From NCBI GenBank assembly GCA_046594215.1, contig JBKJPX010000007.1, forward strand, positions 139,167 to 203,166: DNA of 64,000 bases. Reading direction: 5' to 3'. Origin of the DNA: Panacagrimonas sp046594215 (GTDB lineage: Bacteria > Pseudomonadota > Gammaproteobacteria > Nevskiales > Nevskiaceae). Every line of letters starts with the position of its first letter. Position 1 is the stretch's first letter. Shown here piece after piece: positions 37,133 through 45,090 of this stretch. Under the pieces are notes generated by a model that saw nothing but the letters and a program-made list of their open reading frames with translations, was not told the DNA's origin and did no database searches. Both the position numbers and the translations under genes were made by a program.

Positions 37133-39073
37133 ATGCCCATGCCGCACCTGCCCAACTGGCTCGCCACGACGCTCGTCGTTCTACTCCCCGGGACGCTGAT
37201 GGCGGCGCCCCTGCCGGTCAAGATCGATCGATTCGAAGGCGAGGTGGTGCAGGTCAGTGGGACGATTCACAGCGGCGTATCGCCGGGCAAGAACTTGCAG
37301 GAGGGCACGCAGGTGCAGACGGGCCCCGACGGCCGTGCGGAGCTCTCCCTTAACGGCGCCACGACGCTCTCCATCGGTGGCGGGGCGGACTTGCTCGTGC
37401 ACAGCGTCCAGTCGGGCGTGCTGCGCCTGCGCATCGCCAGCGGCGCCCTGCACGTCGACACGCGTGCAGCGGGCACCAAGCCGGCGCGCGACGTGCGACT
37501 CAACGTTGGCGACCTGCGCCTTCGCATCCAGGAGGCCGATGTCTGGACCGAGCTCGGTGATCGCGGCGGGCAGGTCTGCCTGGTCGCCGGCGTGGTCGAG
37601 GCACAGCAACCGAACACAACCTTGCGACTCGACACGCCCGGGCAGTGCCTGCGGCAATCCGGCCTGACCTCTCAGTGGTCGATGGTGCCGGTGAGCGTGC
37701 TCGATGATCGCGTCGCATTGGTGAGCGTGCGCGAGTCGGTGACGGCTGCGCCCAAGCCCGAGGCGCGGATCAAGGCGCTGACGCTGCCGGTCGAGCCGGA
37801 GCCTTCGCCGACGATCGTGACGAGTGAACCTGCGCCGGCGGTCTCCGTGCCCCCTGCTGCATCGCGCGCCCCCGAGGCGCGGCCTGTGATCGTGCTCGAA
37901 AAGCCGGTGCCGGTCGGGGCTGCGTCACCGTCCAGTGTGGATGCCCCGGTGCCGCAGGTCGCGAAGGTGGATGCGCCCGCGATCCCGCCGGTCAGGGCGC
38001 GGCCGGTACCGATCGAGCCAGAACCGATCTCAAAGCCGGAGGCGGCGGCAGCACCCGTCGCGGTCATCCCCGGCCCCACCGAGCCTGCGGATCTGCCGCA
38101 TGGGTCGGCGCCGGTCACGACAGCGAAGCCCGCGCCGGTCGCTATCATCGAAAAGGCTGCGGTGCCTGCATCTGAGAAGACGCCGGCCAAGCCTGCGGCG
38201 AAGACCGCGGAATCGGCCGCGACGTTCCCGCACGTACCGCCTGTGATCGTCCTCGACAAGCCGCTCGAAGTCGCTGCGACCGAGAAGTCGAAGTCTGCTC
38301 CTGCTCCGATCGAGCTGCCCCCTCCCGTGGCAAAACCCGTCGTAGCTGCGCCTCCGCCGCCGGCACAAGTGGCGGTCGCGGCGAAGCCGCCCGCGCCTCC
38401 GGTGGCTTACCCGGTCGTCAAGGGCGAGCCAGTCCCCCTGTACCCGCATGTGCCGCCGGTGATCGTGATCGAAAGTCCGGCCGCGTCGGATGCAGCTTCG
38501 GACAATTCTTCGGCACCTGCTACGGCGCAGGCGCTTCCTGCCCCGGCGCTGCCGCCCGTGCTTGAGAAGCTGCCTGAAGCACCGGCGCCTGCAGGTACCG
38601 TCGCGATGGCGTTCCCGGCACCGGTCGAAGCCCCCGCGCTTCCTGAGCAGTCGGCGGTGAAGCCACGACCTGCGAAACCTGTCGCGATTGGTTCGATACC
38701 CCCTGCCCCGAAGGCCGACGCCAAGGCGATAACCACTCCCGCGGCGCCAGCTTCCGAGGCCAAGTCCACGAAGTCGGCCGCCCAACTCGATAACGAGTTG
38801 GCGATCGCTGAACCCGCGTCCTCGGGCCCGGACGATGGTCGTCGCTGGCGCGTGGTGCTCGGCTCAATGCCCGAACCGGAAAAGGCCGACATCGAGGCAG
38901 AGCGCCTGAACGCTCGCGGCTGGGCCGTCGAGGCCCGCGAATACCGCGTAGGCGATCGCCACGGGTATCGCATCGGGTTCGGCGAATTTGCCGAGCGCGA
39001 TCAGGCCCAGAAGGCATTGGAAGAGTTCTTGGTCCAGTATCCCGAAGCGCCGGCTTGGCTGGCCAAGTACTGA
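37133..39073 (+). CDS. Exported FecR-like and SPOR domain protein with long Pro/Ala-rich linker
   Basis: A 646-aa protein with three parts. A signal peptide (LATTLVVLLPGTLMA) leads to a FecR-like beta domain (about 25-190: FEGEVVQVSGTIHSG, LQEGTQVQTGPDGRAELSL, GGADLLVHSVQSGVLRLRI). A Pro/Ala/Lys-rich linker of about 350 residues follows; it repeats a PPVIVL-K-P motif. A C-terminal SPOR domain (about 570-646: RRWRVVLGSMPEPEKADIEAERL, YRIGFGEFAERDQAQKAL) should bind denuded peptidoglycan at the septum. FecR-like domains here are not the TonB signalling kind because no sigma factor adjoins. The start may be ATG 37133 or 37139; no clear ribosome site decides. Gene converges on a HAD hydrolase, 7 bases away. 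Confidence 0.8.
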   Translation: MPMPHLPNWLATTLVVLLPGTLMAAPLPVKIDRFEGEVVQVSGTIHSGVSPGKNLQEGTQVQTGPDGRAELSLNGATTLSIGGGADLLVHSVQSGVLRLRIASGALHVDTRAAGTKPARDVRLNVGDLRLRIQEADVWTELGDRGGQVCLVAGVVEAQQPNTTLRLDTPGQCLRQSGLTSQWSMVPVSVLDDRVALVSVRESVTAAPKPEARIKALTLPVEPEPSPTIVTSEPAPAVSVPPAASRAPEARPVIVLEKPVPVGAASPSSVDAPVPQVAKVDAPAIPPVRARPVPIEPEPISKPEAAAAPVAVIPGPTEPADLPHGSAPVTTAKPAPVAIIEKAAVPASEKTPAKPAAKTAESAATFPHVPPVIVLDKPLEVAATEKSKSAPAPIELPPPVAKPVVAAPPPPAQVAVAAKPPAPPVAYPVVKGEPVPLYPHVPPVIVIESPAASDAASDNSSAPATAQALPAPALPPVLEKLPEAPAPAGTVAMAFPAPVEAPALPEQSAVKPRPAKPVAIGSIPPAPKADAKAITTPAAPASEAKSTKSAAQLDNELAIAEPASSGPDDGRRWRVVLGSMPEPEKADIEAERLNARGWAVEAREYRVGDRHGYRIGFGEFAERDQAQKALEEFLVQYPEAPAWLAKY

Positions 39074-39080
39074 GACGCGG

Positions 39081-39758
39081 CTAGGCTTCCGCCGAAGCCG
39101 CGGGGCCGCGCAGGCTGATTACCGACCAACCGCGCCGGTCCGCCGTCGCACGCAGTCGATCGTCAGGATCCACCGCAACCGGCGCGTCCGCGAGCATCAG
39201 CAGCGGCAGGTCGTTGTGAGAGTCCGAGTAGCAACTGATGCGCTGGGGCGGGTGGGGCTGCTCCGCGATCCAGCTTTTCAGTCGGGTGACCTTGCCCTCT
39301 CGGAAATTTGGCGTCCCGCTGAGCTCGCCGGTGTAGCGGCCATCCACGAATTCGGGATCGGTTGCGATCAACACGTCGACGCCCAGCAGTTCCGCGATAG
39401 GCTCGGTGATGAAGCGATTGGTGGCCGTGGTGATCAGCAGACGGTCTCCTTGGCTTCGATGGCGTTCGAGTAGCGCTGGGGCGAGGGGCGCCACGATCGG
39501 CTCGATGCGTTCGCGGACGAACTGCTCGCGCCATTTCAGCAGGGTCGCCAGCGGGTTCCGGGCCAAGGGCGCGAACGCGAAGCGCGAGAACTCCAGGATG
39601 TCGAGGGTGCCGGCGCAGTAGCGCTCGTAGAAGATCCGGTTCTGCTGCTCGTAGGTTTCGGCGTCTACCTGGCCGAGGTCAACCAGGAAGCGACCCCAGA
39701 GGTAGTCGCTGTCGCCGACGAGCAGGGTGTTGTCGAGATCGAAGATGGCCAGTTGCAT
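39081..39758 (-). CDS. HAD-superfamily subfamily IB hydrolase (PSPase-like)
   Basis: A 225-aa phosphatase-type HAD protein. Motif I is FDLDNTLLVGDSDYLW with the nucleophile Asp, motif II is ITTATNRFI, and motif III lies around GTPNFREGKVTRL. Motif IV is CYSDSHNDLPLLMLADAPVAVDPD. The long helical cap between motifs I and II is typical of subfamily IB, which includes phosphoserine phosphatase relatives. I start at ATG 39758 (MQLAIFDLDNT); the frame runs further upstream without protein-like sequence. It diverges from rppH. The substrate is unknown, and true SerB is possible but less likely. Confidence 0.88.
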   Translation of the reverse strand: MQLAIFDLDNTLLVGDSDYLWGRFLVDLGQVDAETYEQQNRIFYERYCAGTLDILEFSRFAFAPLARNPLATLLKWREQFVRERIEPIVAPLAPALLERHRSQGDRLLITTATNRFITEPIAELLGVDVLIATDPEFVDGRYTGELSGTPNFREGKVTRLKSWIAEQPHPPQRISCYSDSHNDLPLLMLADAPVAVDPDDRLRATADRRGWSVISLRGPAASAEA

Positions 39759-39859
39759 GCGGTGCTCAGTTTCCGGGTTCTGTGACGCGCAATCCAGTCG
39801 AGCTTTCGTGCGCGCTGGCCCCCGTGCACAATCGGCCGACGCATTCCGCGGCAACTACC

Positions 39860-40366
39860 GTGATCGACGCAGACGGGTTTCGTCCCAATGTCGGCATCAT
39901 CGTGGCCAACAAGGCCGGCGAGGTGCTGTGGGCCAAGCGCGTGCGGCAGGATGCATGGCAGTTCCCACAGGGCGGCATCCAGTACGGCGAGTCGCCGGAA
40001 CAGGCCATGGCGCGCGAGCTGCACGAAGAGCTGGGCCTTTTACTCGAAGACGTGCAGATCGTGGGCTCAACCGCGGGCTGGTATAGCTATCGCCTGCCCA
40101 GCCAGTATGTGCGTCGGGGGGGACGTGGGCGCACGTGTATCGGCCAACGCCAGAAGTGGTTCGTCCTTCGTCTCACCGGCGCAGAGACCAAGGTTCGATT
40201 CGACGCCAGTCCCCAGCCGGAATTCGAAGGCTGGCGCTGGGTCAGCTGGTGGCTTCCACTGACGGAGGTCGTGGAGTTCAAGCGCGAGGTGTATCGAAAT
40301 GCCCTGCATGAGCTAGCTCCGCTGCTCGGCATCTCTCCCCCGCAATCGACCGCAGATGCAGCCTAG
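39860..40366 (+). CDS. rppH: RNA pyrophosphohydrolase RppH
   Basis: Removes pyrophosphate from 5'-triphosphate mRNA ends and so starts 5'-end-dependent decay. The 168-aa protein begins VIDADGFRPNVGIIVAN, the usual RppH N-terminus, and carries a full Nudix box at residues 38-60 (GGIQYGESPEQAMARELHEELGL). QKWFVLRLTG and FEGWRWVSWWLPLTEVVEFKREVYRNAL complete the match. GTG 39860 gives the family N-terminus; the frame continues upstream to 39782 without similarity. The lipoprotein gene downstream overlaps it by 11 bases. Confidence 0.93.
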   Translation: MIDADGFRPNVGIIVANKAGEVLWAKRVRQDAWQFPQGGIQYGESPEQAMARELHEELGLLLEDVQIVGSTAGWYSYRLPSQYVRRGGRGRTCIGQRQKWFVLRLTGAETKVRFDASPQPEFEGWRWVSWWLPLTEVVEFKREVYRNALHELAPLLGISPPQSTADAA

Positions 40367-40895
40367 GCTCCTCCTGTTCGCTGGCGCGACGCTCGCCCTC
40401 ACCAGTTGCGCAACGCTCAACGAGTCGGAGTGCCGGACAGCCAACTGGCGCGAACTCGGCGCGCGCGATGGCAGTGACGGGTACCCCCGCTCGCGACTCG
40501 ATGAGCATCGAAAGGCCTGTTCGGAGTTCGGGATCGGTCCCAACGACGCGAACTGGTTCGAGGGCTACGAGGCCGGCCTGCAGAATTACTGCACCGTCGA
40601 CAACGGCTACAAGGTTGGACGGAACGGTGGGTATTACGCGCGTGTGTGCCCAGCCCGGGATGAAGCCGAATTTGTCGATGCGTACAACTTGGGTAAGGAG
40701 ACGCACGACGTCGAACAGGAGATGGCCGATCTGGATCGCCGCGTCGAAGCGCTTCAGCAGCGTCTGGTGAGCAACAAGGTCGACGACGCGACCCGCAGGG
40801 AAGTGCGGCGTCAGCTTTCGGATTTGTATGATCGGGGACACTTTTTGCGGCGTTCGCACGACCGTCTCGAGAACGAGTGGAACCGCCGGTATTGA
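40356..40895 (+). CDS. DUF2799-like lipoprotein
   Basis: A 179-aa predicted lipoprotein: the signal MQPRLLLFAGATLALTSC ends in a lipobox (LTSC), followed by ESECRTANWRELGARDGSDGYPRSRLDEHRKACSEFG and GYEAGLQNYCTVDNGYKVGRNGG. This DxG..H..AC and NGY..G pattern matches DUF2799. The C-terminal half is helical, with a coiled coil (about 120-170). It overlaps the 3' end of rppH by 11 bases, so it is translationally coupled. Function is unknown; an outer-membrane location is likely. Confidence 0.85.
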   Translation: MQPRLLLFAGATLALTSCATLNESECRTANWRELGARDGSDGYPRSRLDEHRKACSEFGIGPNDANWFEGYEAGLQNYCTVDNGYKVGRNGGYYARVCPARDEAEFVDAYNLGKETHDVEQEMADLDRRVEALQQRLVSNKVDDATRREVRRQLSDLYDRGHFLRRSHDRLENEWNRRY

Positions 40896-40945
40896 ACTGA
40901 CCGAGTGCACTGTCCTGGCGCAAGTGTCCTCCCGCAGGCTCTCGG

Positions 40946-40974
40946 TTGACAATCATTCGCATTAACTCTAATTT
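40946..40974 (+). promoter_or_regulatory. bfd promoter with overlapping Fur-box-like site
   Basis: TTGACA at 40946-40951 is a consensus -35 box, followed by a 17-base spacer and TAATTT at 40969-40974 (four of six -10 bases). TGACAATCATTCGCA at 40947-40961 matches the 7-1-7 Fur box model (TGATAAT-N-ATTATCA) at 11 of 14 arm positions. A Fur dimer there would cover the -35 box. The bfd ATG at 40983 begins only 8 bases past the -10, so the mRNA may be nearly leaderless. Iron control of bfd is known in other gammaproteobacteria. Confidence 0.65.
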
Positions 40975-40982
40975 CTGCGGCC

Positions 40983-41228
40983 ATGATTGTCTGCATCTGC
41001 AAAGCCGTTTCGGACAAGCGCATCCGCCGCGCCGCGAGCGAGGGTGTCGTCAGTCTTCGTGAGCTGAGTCGCGAACTTGGCGTGGGCACCTGCTGCGGTA
41101 AATGTGTTCCGGAGGTGCGCGAAGTTCTCTCCCAGGCCGTTGAGAAGCAGGCGATGAGGTTCGAAATGATCGCGCCGGGGATGATGCAGGCCGTCGGCTG
41201 CGCCCCGACAGCCGCCCGGCGCGGGTGA
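40983..41228 (+). CDS. bfd: Bacterioferritin-associated ferredoxin
   Basis: Small [2Fe-2S] protein that reduces and mobilises iron stored in bacterioferritin. The 81-aa protein has the ligands C4 and C6 in VCICKAVSD, and C38 and C41 in GTCCGKC, the Bfd pattern. The C-terminal tail is about 15 residues longer than in E. coli Bfd. A Fur-box-like site lies over its promoter and bfr follows 106 bases downstream, the usual functional pair. Confidence 0.95.
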   Translation: MIVCICKAVSDKRIRRAASEGVVSLRELSRELGVGTCCGKCVPEVREVLSQAVEKQAMRFEMIAPGMMQAVGCAPTAARRG

Positions 41229-41334
41229 AAATCACACCAAATCTCAGTTAAAACTCTCTCCGTATCAGCCACTTAGGCTGGACTCTAAATCGCTCGCGGA
41301 CTAGACTCCCAGCTTACCCAGCGGGAGCCCAGTC

Positions 41335-41817
41335 ATGCGCGGTGATGCCAAAGTCCTCGAGTACCTCAATCTCGCTCTCCGAAACGAACTGACCTCGATC
41401 AATCAGTACTTCCTGCACGCCCGGATGCTGGACAACTGGGGGCTCAAGAAGCTCGGAAAGAAGGAATACGAAGAGTCGATCGACGAGATGAAGCACGCGG
41501 ATTCGCTGATGAAGCGGATCCTGTTCCTCGAAGGCCTGCCCAATCTGCAGGACCTCGGAAAGCTCTTTATCGGGGAGGACGTCAAGGAAGTCCTCGAATG
41601 CGACCTCAAGCGCGAACTGGAGGCGCACCCGATGTACAAGGAGGCGATCGCTTACTGCGAGCAGGTCCGCGATTACGTCACGCGCGAACTCCTGGTGCGC
41701 ATCCAGGAGAGCGAGGAAGAGCACATCGACTTCATCGAGGAGCAGCTGGGTCTGATCGAACGGATGGGCCTGCAGAACTATATCCAGACCGCCAGTGGCG
41801 AGATGGAAAAAGACTGA
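41335..41817 (+). CDS. bfr: Bacterioferritin
   Basis: Heme-containing iron-storage protein that assembles 24-mers. The 160-aa protein keeps all the diiron ligands (E18, E51, H54, E94, E127, H130) and the heme ligand M52 of the dimer interface. The sequence begins MRGDAKVLEYLNLALRNELTSINQYF, standard for Bfr. It lies after bfd and before a strong bidirectional terminator. A separate promoter in the 106-bp gap after bfd is possible; I see no second Fur-like site there. Confidence 0.96.
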   Translation: MRGDAKVLEYLNLALRNELTSINQYFLHARMLDNWGLKKLGKKEYEESIDEMKHADSLMKRILFLEGLPNLQDLGKLFIGEDVKEVLECDLKRELEAHPMYKEAIAYCEQVRDYVTRELLVRIQESEEEHIDFIEEQLGLIERMGLQNYIQTASGEMEKD

Positions 41818-41832
41818 AGGCCGGTCGACTGG

Positions 41833-41866
41833 AAGAAAAAAGCCCCGCTCGTGGGGCTTTTTTCTT
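41833..41866. terminator. Bidirectional intrinsic terminator between bfr and hemJ
   Basis: A perfect 14-bp stem (41833-41846 with 41853-41866) with GC core GCCCC/GGGGC and A/T flanks gives T-runs on both strands, reading TTTTTT after the hairpin. It lies 15 bases after bfr and 3 bases from the hemJ stop on the minus strand, and should end both convergent transcripts. Confidence 0.92.
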
Positions 41867-41869
41867 GGC

Positions 41870-42286
41870 TCAGAACGGCTTGACGATCACCAGGATCACG
41901 ACCGCGATCAGCACCACGGCCGGCACTTCGTTGGCCCAGCGCCAGAACGCACCGGAGCGAGTGTTCGTCCTCGCTGCGAACTTTCGAAGATTGACCTTGA
42001 GCCATCCCTGATAGCCCGAAAGGGCGACGACCAGTGCAAGTTTGGCGTGCAGCCAGCCCATCTTCATGTATTCCGGCGCGAGCGTGATCATCCAGATGCC
42101 GAAAGCCCAGGTCAGGACCATTCCGATCAGCGAGATCGCGTAGAGCTTTCGCTCCATCGTGCAAAAACGCTGGTGCTCGGCCTCGGTGGTCGCTTGAAGG
42201 TGATAGATGAACAGGCGCGGTAGGTAAAGCAGCCCTGCAAACCAGGTGACCATGAAGATGATGTGGAAAGCCTTGATCCAAAGCAT
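41870..42286 (-). CDS. hemJ: HemJ protoporphyrinogen oxidase
   Basis: Inner-membrane enzyme that oxidises protoporphyrinogen IX in heme synthesis. The 138-aa protein has four hydrophobic segments and the family signature WIKAFHIIFMVTWFAGLLYLPRLFIYH with the conserved H8. YMKMGWLHAKLALVVAL and VPAVVLIAVVILVIVKPF complete it. The length and order fit HemJ (UPF0093) well. It diverges from argC by 64 bases. Its position next to bfr is suggestive for heme and iron supply but they face different directions. Confidence 0.92.
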   Translation of the reverse strand: MLWIKAFHIIFMVTWFAGLLYLPRLFIYHLQATTEAEHQRFCTMERKLYAISLIGMVLTWAFGIWMITLAPEYMKMGWLHAKLALVVALSGYQGWLKVNLRKFAARTNTRSGAFWRWANEVPAVVLIAVVILVIVKPF

Positions 42287-42350
42287 GAGCGGGAGCGTAG
42301 ATGACGAAGTCGGCCGCTAGAATAGCGACCCTTTCGCGGTTGGAACGCAC

Positions 42351-43382
42351 ATGATCAAGGTCGGCATCGTCGGTGGCACGGGTTACACCGGCGTCGAACT
42401 CATGCGCCTGCTCGCTCAGCACCGGGGCGTTCACGTCGAGGTCCTGACCTCGCGCCAGGAGTCCGGCAAGCGTGCCGATCAACTGTTCCCCCAGCTGCGC
42501 GGACACAGCGAAGCCGTCTTCGAATCGCCTGACATCGATCGCTTGTCGAAGTGCGAGGCGGTGTTCTTCGCCACGCCGCACGGTACGTGTATGCAGATGG
42601 CTCCCCAGCTGATCGAGCGGGGCGTGCGCATCATCGATCTGTCGGCCGACTTCCGCATCAAGGATCGCGATGTGTTCCAGCGTTGGTACAAGATGCCGCA
42701 TACCGCGTTCGACCTTCTACAGGAAGCGGTCTACGGCCTGCCGGAATACGACCGCATTTCGATCGGCCATGCGCGCCTGGTGGCCAGCCCCGGCTGCTAT
42801 CCGACCGCGGTCCAGCTGGCACTGATGCCCTTGCTCGAACTGGGCGCAATCGAAACCAGCGGCATCATCGCGGACTGCAAATCCGGCGTCAGCGGTGCGG
42901 GTCGCGAGGCGAAGGTCGGATCGTTGTACTGCGAAGCCACCGACAGCCTGAAGGCCTACAGCGTGACGGGTCATCGCCACCTGCCCGAGATCGAGCAGCA
43001 GCTCGCCGTTTTCGCAGGGGAGACGGTGCAGCTCACGTTTGTTCCGCACCTTACCCCGATGAGCCGTGGCATCCACGCCACGATCTACGTACGGCCCAAG
43101 GATCCCGACATGGACTTCCAGGCCAAGTACGAACTTCGCTTCCGGGGCGAGCCGTTCATCGACGTGATGCCGGCCGGCGAGCATCCCGAGACGCGCAGCG
43201 TGCGCGGTAGCAACGTCTGCCGCATCGCGCTGCATCGCGCTCCGGATCGCAAGACGCTGGTGATCCTGTCGGCGATCGACAACCTGGTGAAGGGCGCCTC
43301 GGGCCAGGCGCTGCAGTGCTTCAACCTGATGTTCGGCTTCCCCGAGACGCAGGGACTGGACGCACCCGCTCTGGCGCCCTGA
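42351..43382 (+). CDS. argC: N-acetyl-gamma-glutamyl-phosphate reductase
   Basis: Third step of arginine synthesis: NADPH reduction of N-acetylglutamyl phosphate to the semialdehyde. The 343-aa protein has IVGGTGYTGVELMRLLAQH for NADP binding, VFFATPHG, and the catalytic C149 in SPGCYPTA. GHRHLPEIEQ and TFVPHLTPMSRGIHATIYV are further family motifs. It starts at ATG 42351 with GGAA 7 bases before. No other arg genes adjoin; argG at the window end is separate. It heads a same-strand run with DUF6776, bactofilin, erpA and pbpC. Confidence 0.96.
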   Translation: MIKVGIVGGTGYTGVELMRLLAQHRGVHVEVLTSRQESGKRADQLFPQLRGHSEAVFESPDIDRLSKCEAVFFATPHGTCMQMAPQLIERGVRIIDLSADFRIKDRDVFQRWYKMPHTAFDLLQEAVYGLPEYDRISIGHARLVASPGCYPTAVQLALMPLLELGAIETSGIIADCKSGVSGAGREAKVGSLYCEATDSLKAYSVTGHRHLPEIEQQLAVFAGETVQLTFVPHLTPMSRGIHATIYVRPKDPDMDFQAKYELRFRGEPFIDVMPAGEHPETRSVRGSNVCRIALHRAPDRKTLVILSAIDNLVKGASGQALQCFNLMFGFPETQGLDAPALAP

Positions 43383-43394
43383 TCGAGCCGGCCC

Positions 43395-44153
43395 GTGCAG
43401 CACCGGGTGGTGGTCCGGCGTGGCCGTCGACCATGGCTGGTGGCGGCGGTCGTGGCGGCGGCCTTGCTCGGGCTGGCGGCCATGGCCTATGCCGCCTTCC
43501 GCTACGGACAGGCCGACGGTCGCGGCCTCTTCGCCGACCGAGGCTCCGAACTCGAGCAGTTTCGGGAGGAACGCCGCCGGCTGACCCGCGAACTGCGCGC
43601 CGTGCAGACCGAGCTTTCCGAGACCAGGGGTCGCTCGACCTTCGACGCAAGGTCCTGCCAGATCGACGCACAGGCCTGCGACGCCGTGCGCGCCAGCGTT
43701 GCGGGGCTCGAGTCGCAGGTCGCCGAACTGCGCGAGCAACTCGCTTTCTATCGCAACGTGGCCGCGCCCGAGAAAGAGGTCCGGGCGGGCGTTCGGGTGA
43801 TGCGACTGGCCCTGCAGTCCGCGGATTCGCCCACCACCTGGCGATACGAGCTGGTCCTGGTCCAGCCCACACGGCGCGACCGGACCGCGACCGGAAGCTG
43901 GGACATGAAAGTCGCCGGAATCGTGGGCAAGCAGATGAAAACGTGGGCGCTCTCGGATCTGCAGTCCGGCAAGACGACCGATCGCAGCTTCGTATTCCGC
44001 TCGTTCCAGGAGTTCGACGGCGAGTTGAACCTGCCGGCGGGATTCCTGCCCCAGCGGCTAACGGTTACGCTGCACGTGCAGGACGCCAAGAACGAATCTG
44101 CCGACGTCGAGGAATCCTTCGACTGGTCCAAGCTGGCAGCCGCCAAGGAGTAG
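43395..44153 (+). CDS. DUF6776-like membrane protein with coiled coil
   Basis: A 252-aa bitopic membrane protein. One helix near the N-terminus (about 14-36: WLVAAVVAAALLGLAAMAYAAF) is followed by a coiled coil (about 50-120: ELEQFREERRRLTRELRAVQ, VAGLESQVAELREQLAFYRN) and a periplasmic beta-rich domain (about 130-245: VRVMRLALQSADSPTTWRYELVLVQ). This fits DUF6776. Function is unknown. It starts at GTG 43395, 12 bases past argC, and only four bases separate it from the bactofilin gene, so it is probably part of the same envelope-structure operon. Confidence 0.8.
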   Translation: MQHRVVVRRGRRPWLVAAVVAAALLGLAAMAYAAFRYGQADGRGLFADRGSELEQFREERRRLTRELRAVQTELSETRGRSTFDARSCQIDAQACDAVRASVAGLESQVAELREQLAFYRNVAAPEKEVRAGVRVMRLALQSADSPTTWRYELVLVQPTRRDRTATGSWDMKVAGIVGKQMKTWALSDLQSGKTTDRSFVFRSFQEFDGELNLPAGFLPQRLTVTLHVQDAKNESADVEESFDWSKLAAAKE

Positions 44154-44157
44154 TCCC

Positions 44158-44646
44158 GTGGCCCTATTCGGAAAAAAGCACGGCGATGTCCCCCGGAAGC
44201 GAAAGCCCGGCGGCGTCGACACGTTGGTGGGTGGCAACACCGAGATCCGCGGCGATGTGCTGTTCAGCGGTGGCCTCCACGTGGACGGGCGCATCAAGGG
44301 CAAGGTCCTCTCGATGCCCGGTGACCTCGCCACGCTGTCGGTGAGCGAGGCGGGGTCCATTGAAGGCGACGTGAGCGTCCCCATGATCACCGTGAACGGC
44401 GAAGTGTCCGGCAACATCTACGCGGGCGACAAGATGACGCTCGCGCCGAACGCGCGGGTCACGGGCAATGTCTATTACAACCGCCTGGAGGTTCAGGCGG
44501 GCGCGGAAGTGAACGGACAGCTGGTTCACGACCCGGGTGGCGAGCGTGCGCCGGCATCGATGCACGAGCCGCGCGGCGAGGCCGCGGTGGTTGCGGGTGA
44601 GTTGCGTGACGTGCGCGACCTGCGCCGTCCCAAGGTCGTCTCCTGA
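44158..44646 (+). CDS. Bactofilin cytoskeletal protein
   Basis: Bactofilins polymerise without nucleotides and position cell-wall enzymes. The 162-aa protein has the N-terminal GGVDTLVGGNTEIRGDVLFSGGLHVDGRIKG and repeating V-x-G/I-x-G beta-helix rungs (SEAGSIEGDVSVPMITVNGEVSGNIYAGDKM and following), the standard bactofilin (DUF583) domain. Tails are short and polar. It starts at GTG 44158. The neighbours are a coiled-coil membrane protein and a peptidoglycan synthase (pbpC), which fits a scaffold role in local wall synthesis. Confidence 0.94.
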   Translation: MALFGKKHGDVPRKRKPGGVDTLVGGNTEIRGDVLFSGGLHVDGRIKGKVLSMPGDLATLSVSEAGSIEGDVSVPMITVNGEVSGNIYAGDKMTLAPNARVTGNVYYNRLEVQAGAEVNGQLVHDPGGERAPASMHEPRGEAAVVAGELRDVRDLRRPKVVS

Positions 44647-44672
44647 ACGAGGCGAGTGACGAGGTAATCGAA

Positions 44673-45023
44673 ATGGACGCTGAAGTGCTGGCCGAGGTTC
44701 CCCTGGTGTTCACCGACTCCGCGGCGCGCAAGGTGCGCGAACTGCTGGATGAGGAAGAGAATCCAGAGCAGGTGCTGCGCGTGTTCATCACCGGCGGCGG
44801 CTGCTCCGGTTTCCAGTACGGGTTCAAGTTCGACGAGGCTGCCGATAGCGACGACCTCCAAGTCGAGAACCACGGTGTGCGACTCGTCGTCGATCCGATG
44901 AGCCTGCAGTACCTCACCGGCGCGGAGATCGACTACAAGGAAAGCGTAGAAGGCGCGCAGTTCGTGATCCGCAATCCCAACGCCAGCACCACCTGCGGCT
45001 GCGGTTCTTCCTTCTCGGTCTGA
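44673..45023 (+). CDS. erpA: Iron-sulfur cluster insertion protein ErpA
   Basis: A-type carrier that delivers [4Fe-4S] clusters to enzymes such as IspG. The 116-aa protein has the ligands C44 in GGGCSGFQYGF and C108/C110 in TTCGCGSSFSV, plus FTDSAARKVRELL at the N-terminus. The YGFKFDE segment favours ErpA over IscA. It lies between bactofilin and pbpC on the same strand. Confidence 0.95.
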   Translation: MDAEVLAEVPLVFTDSAARKVRELLDEEENPEQVLRVFITGGGCSGFQYGFKFDEAADSDDLQVENHGVRLVVDPMSLQYLTGAEIDYKESVEGAQFVIRNPNASTTCGCGSSFSV

Positions 45024-45090
45024 CCCGATCCAGCTGCGGCGCCGCCTGCGCGGGGCTCTCGGCGTTGCGCTGATCGCGGCGCTCGCGCTG

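Noticed and set aside
39084..39099. GGCTTC/GAAGCC hairpin near the convergent ends of the SPOR and HAD genes
   Set aside because: Only six base pairs, inside the HAD coding region, and no T-run; not enough for a terminator call.
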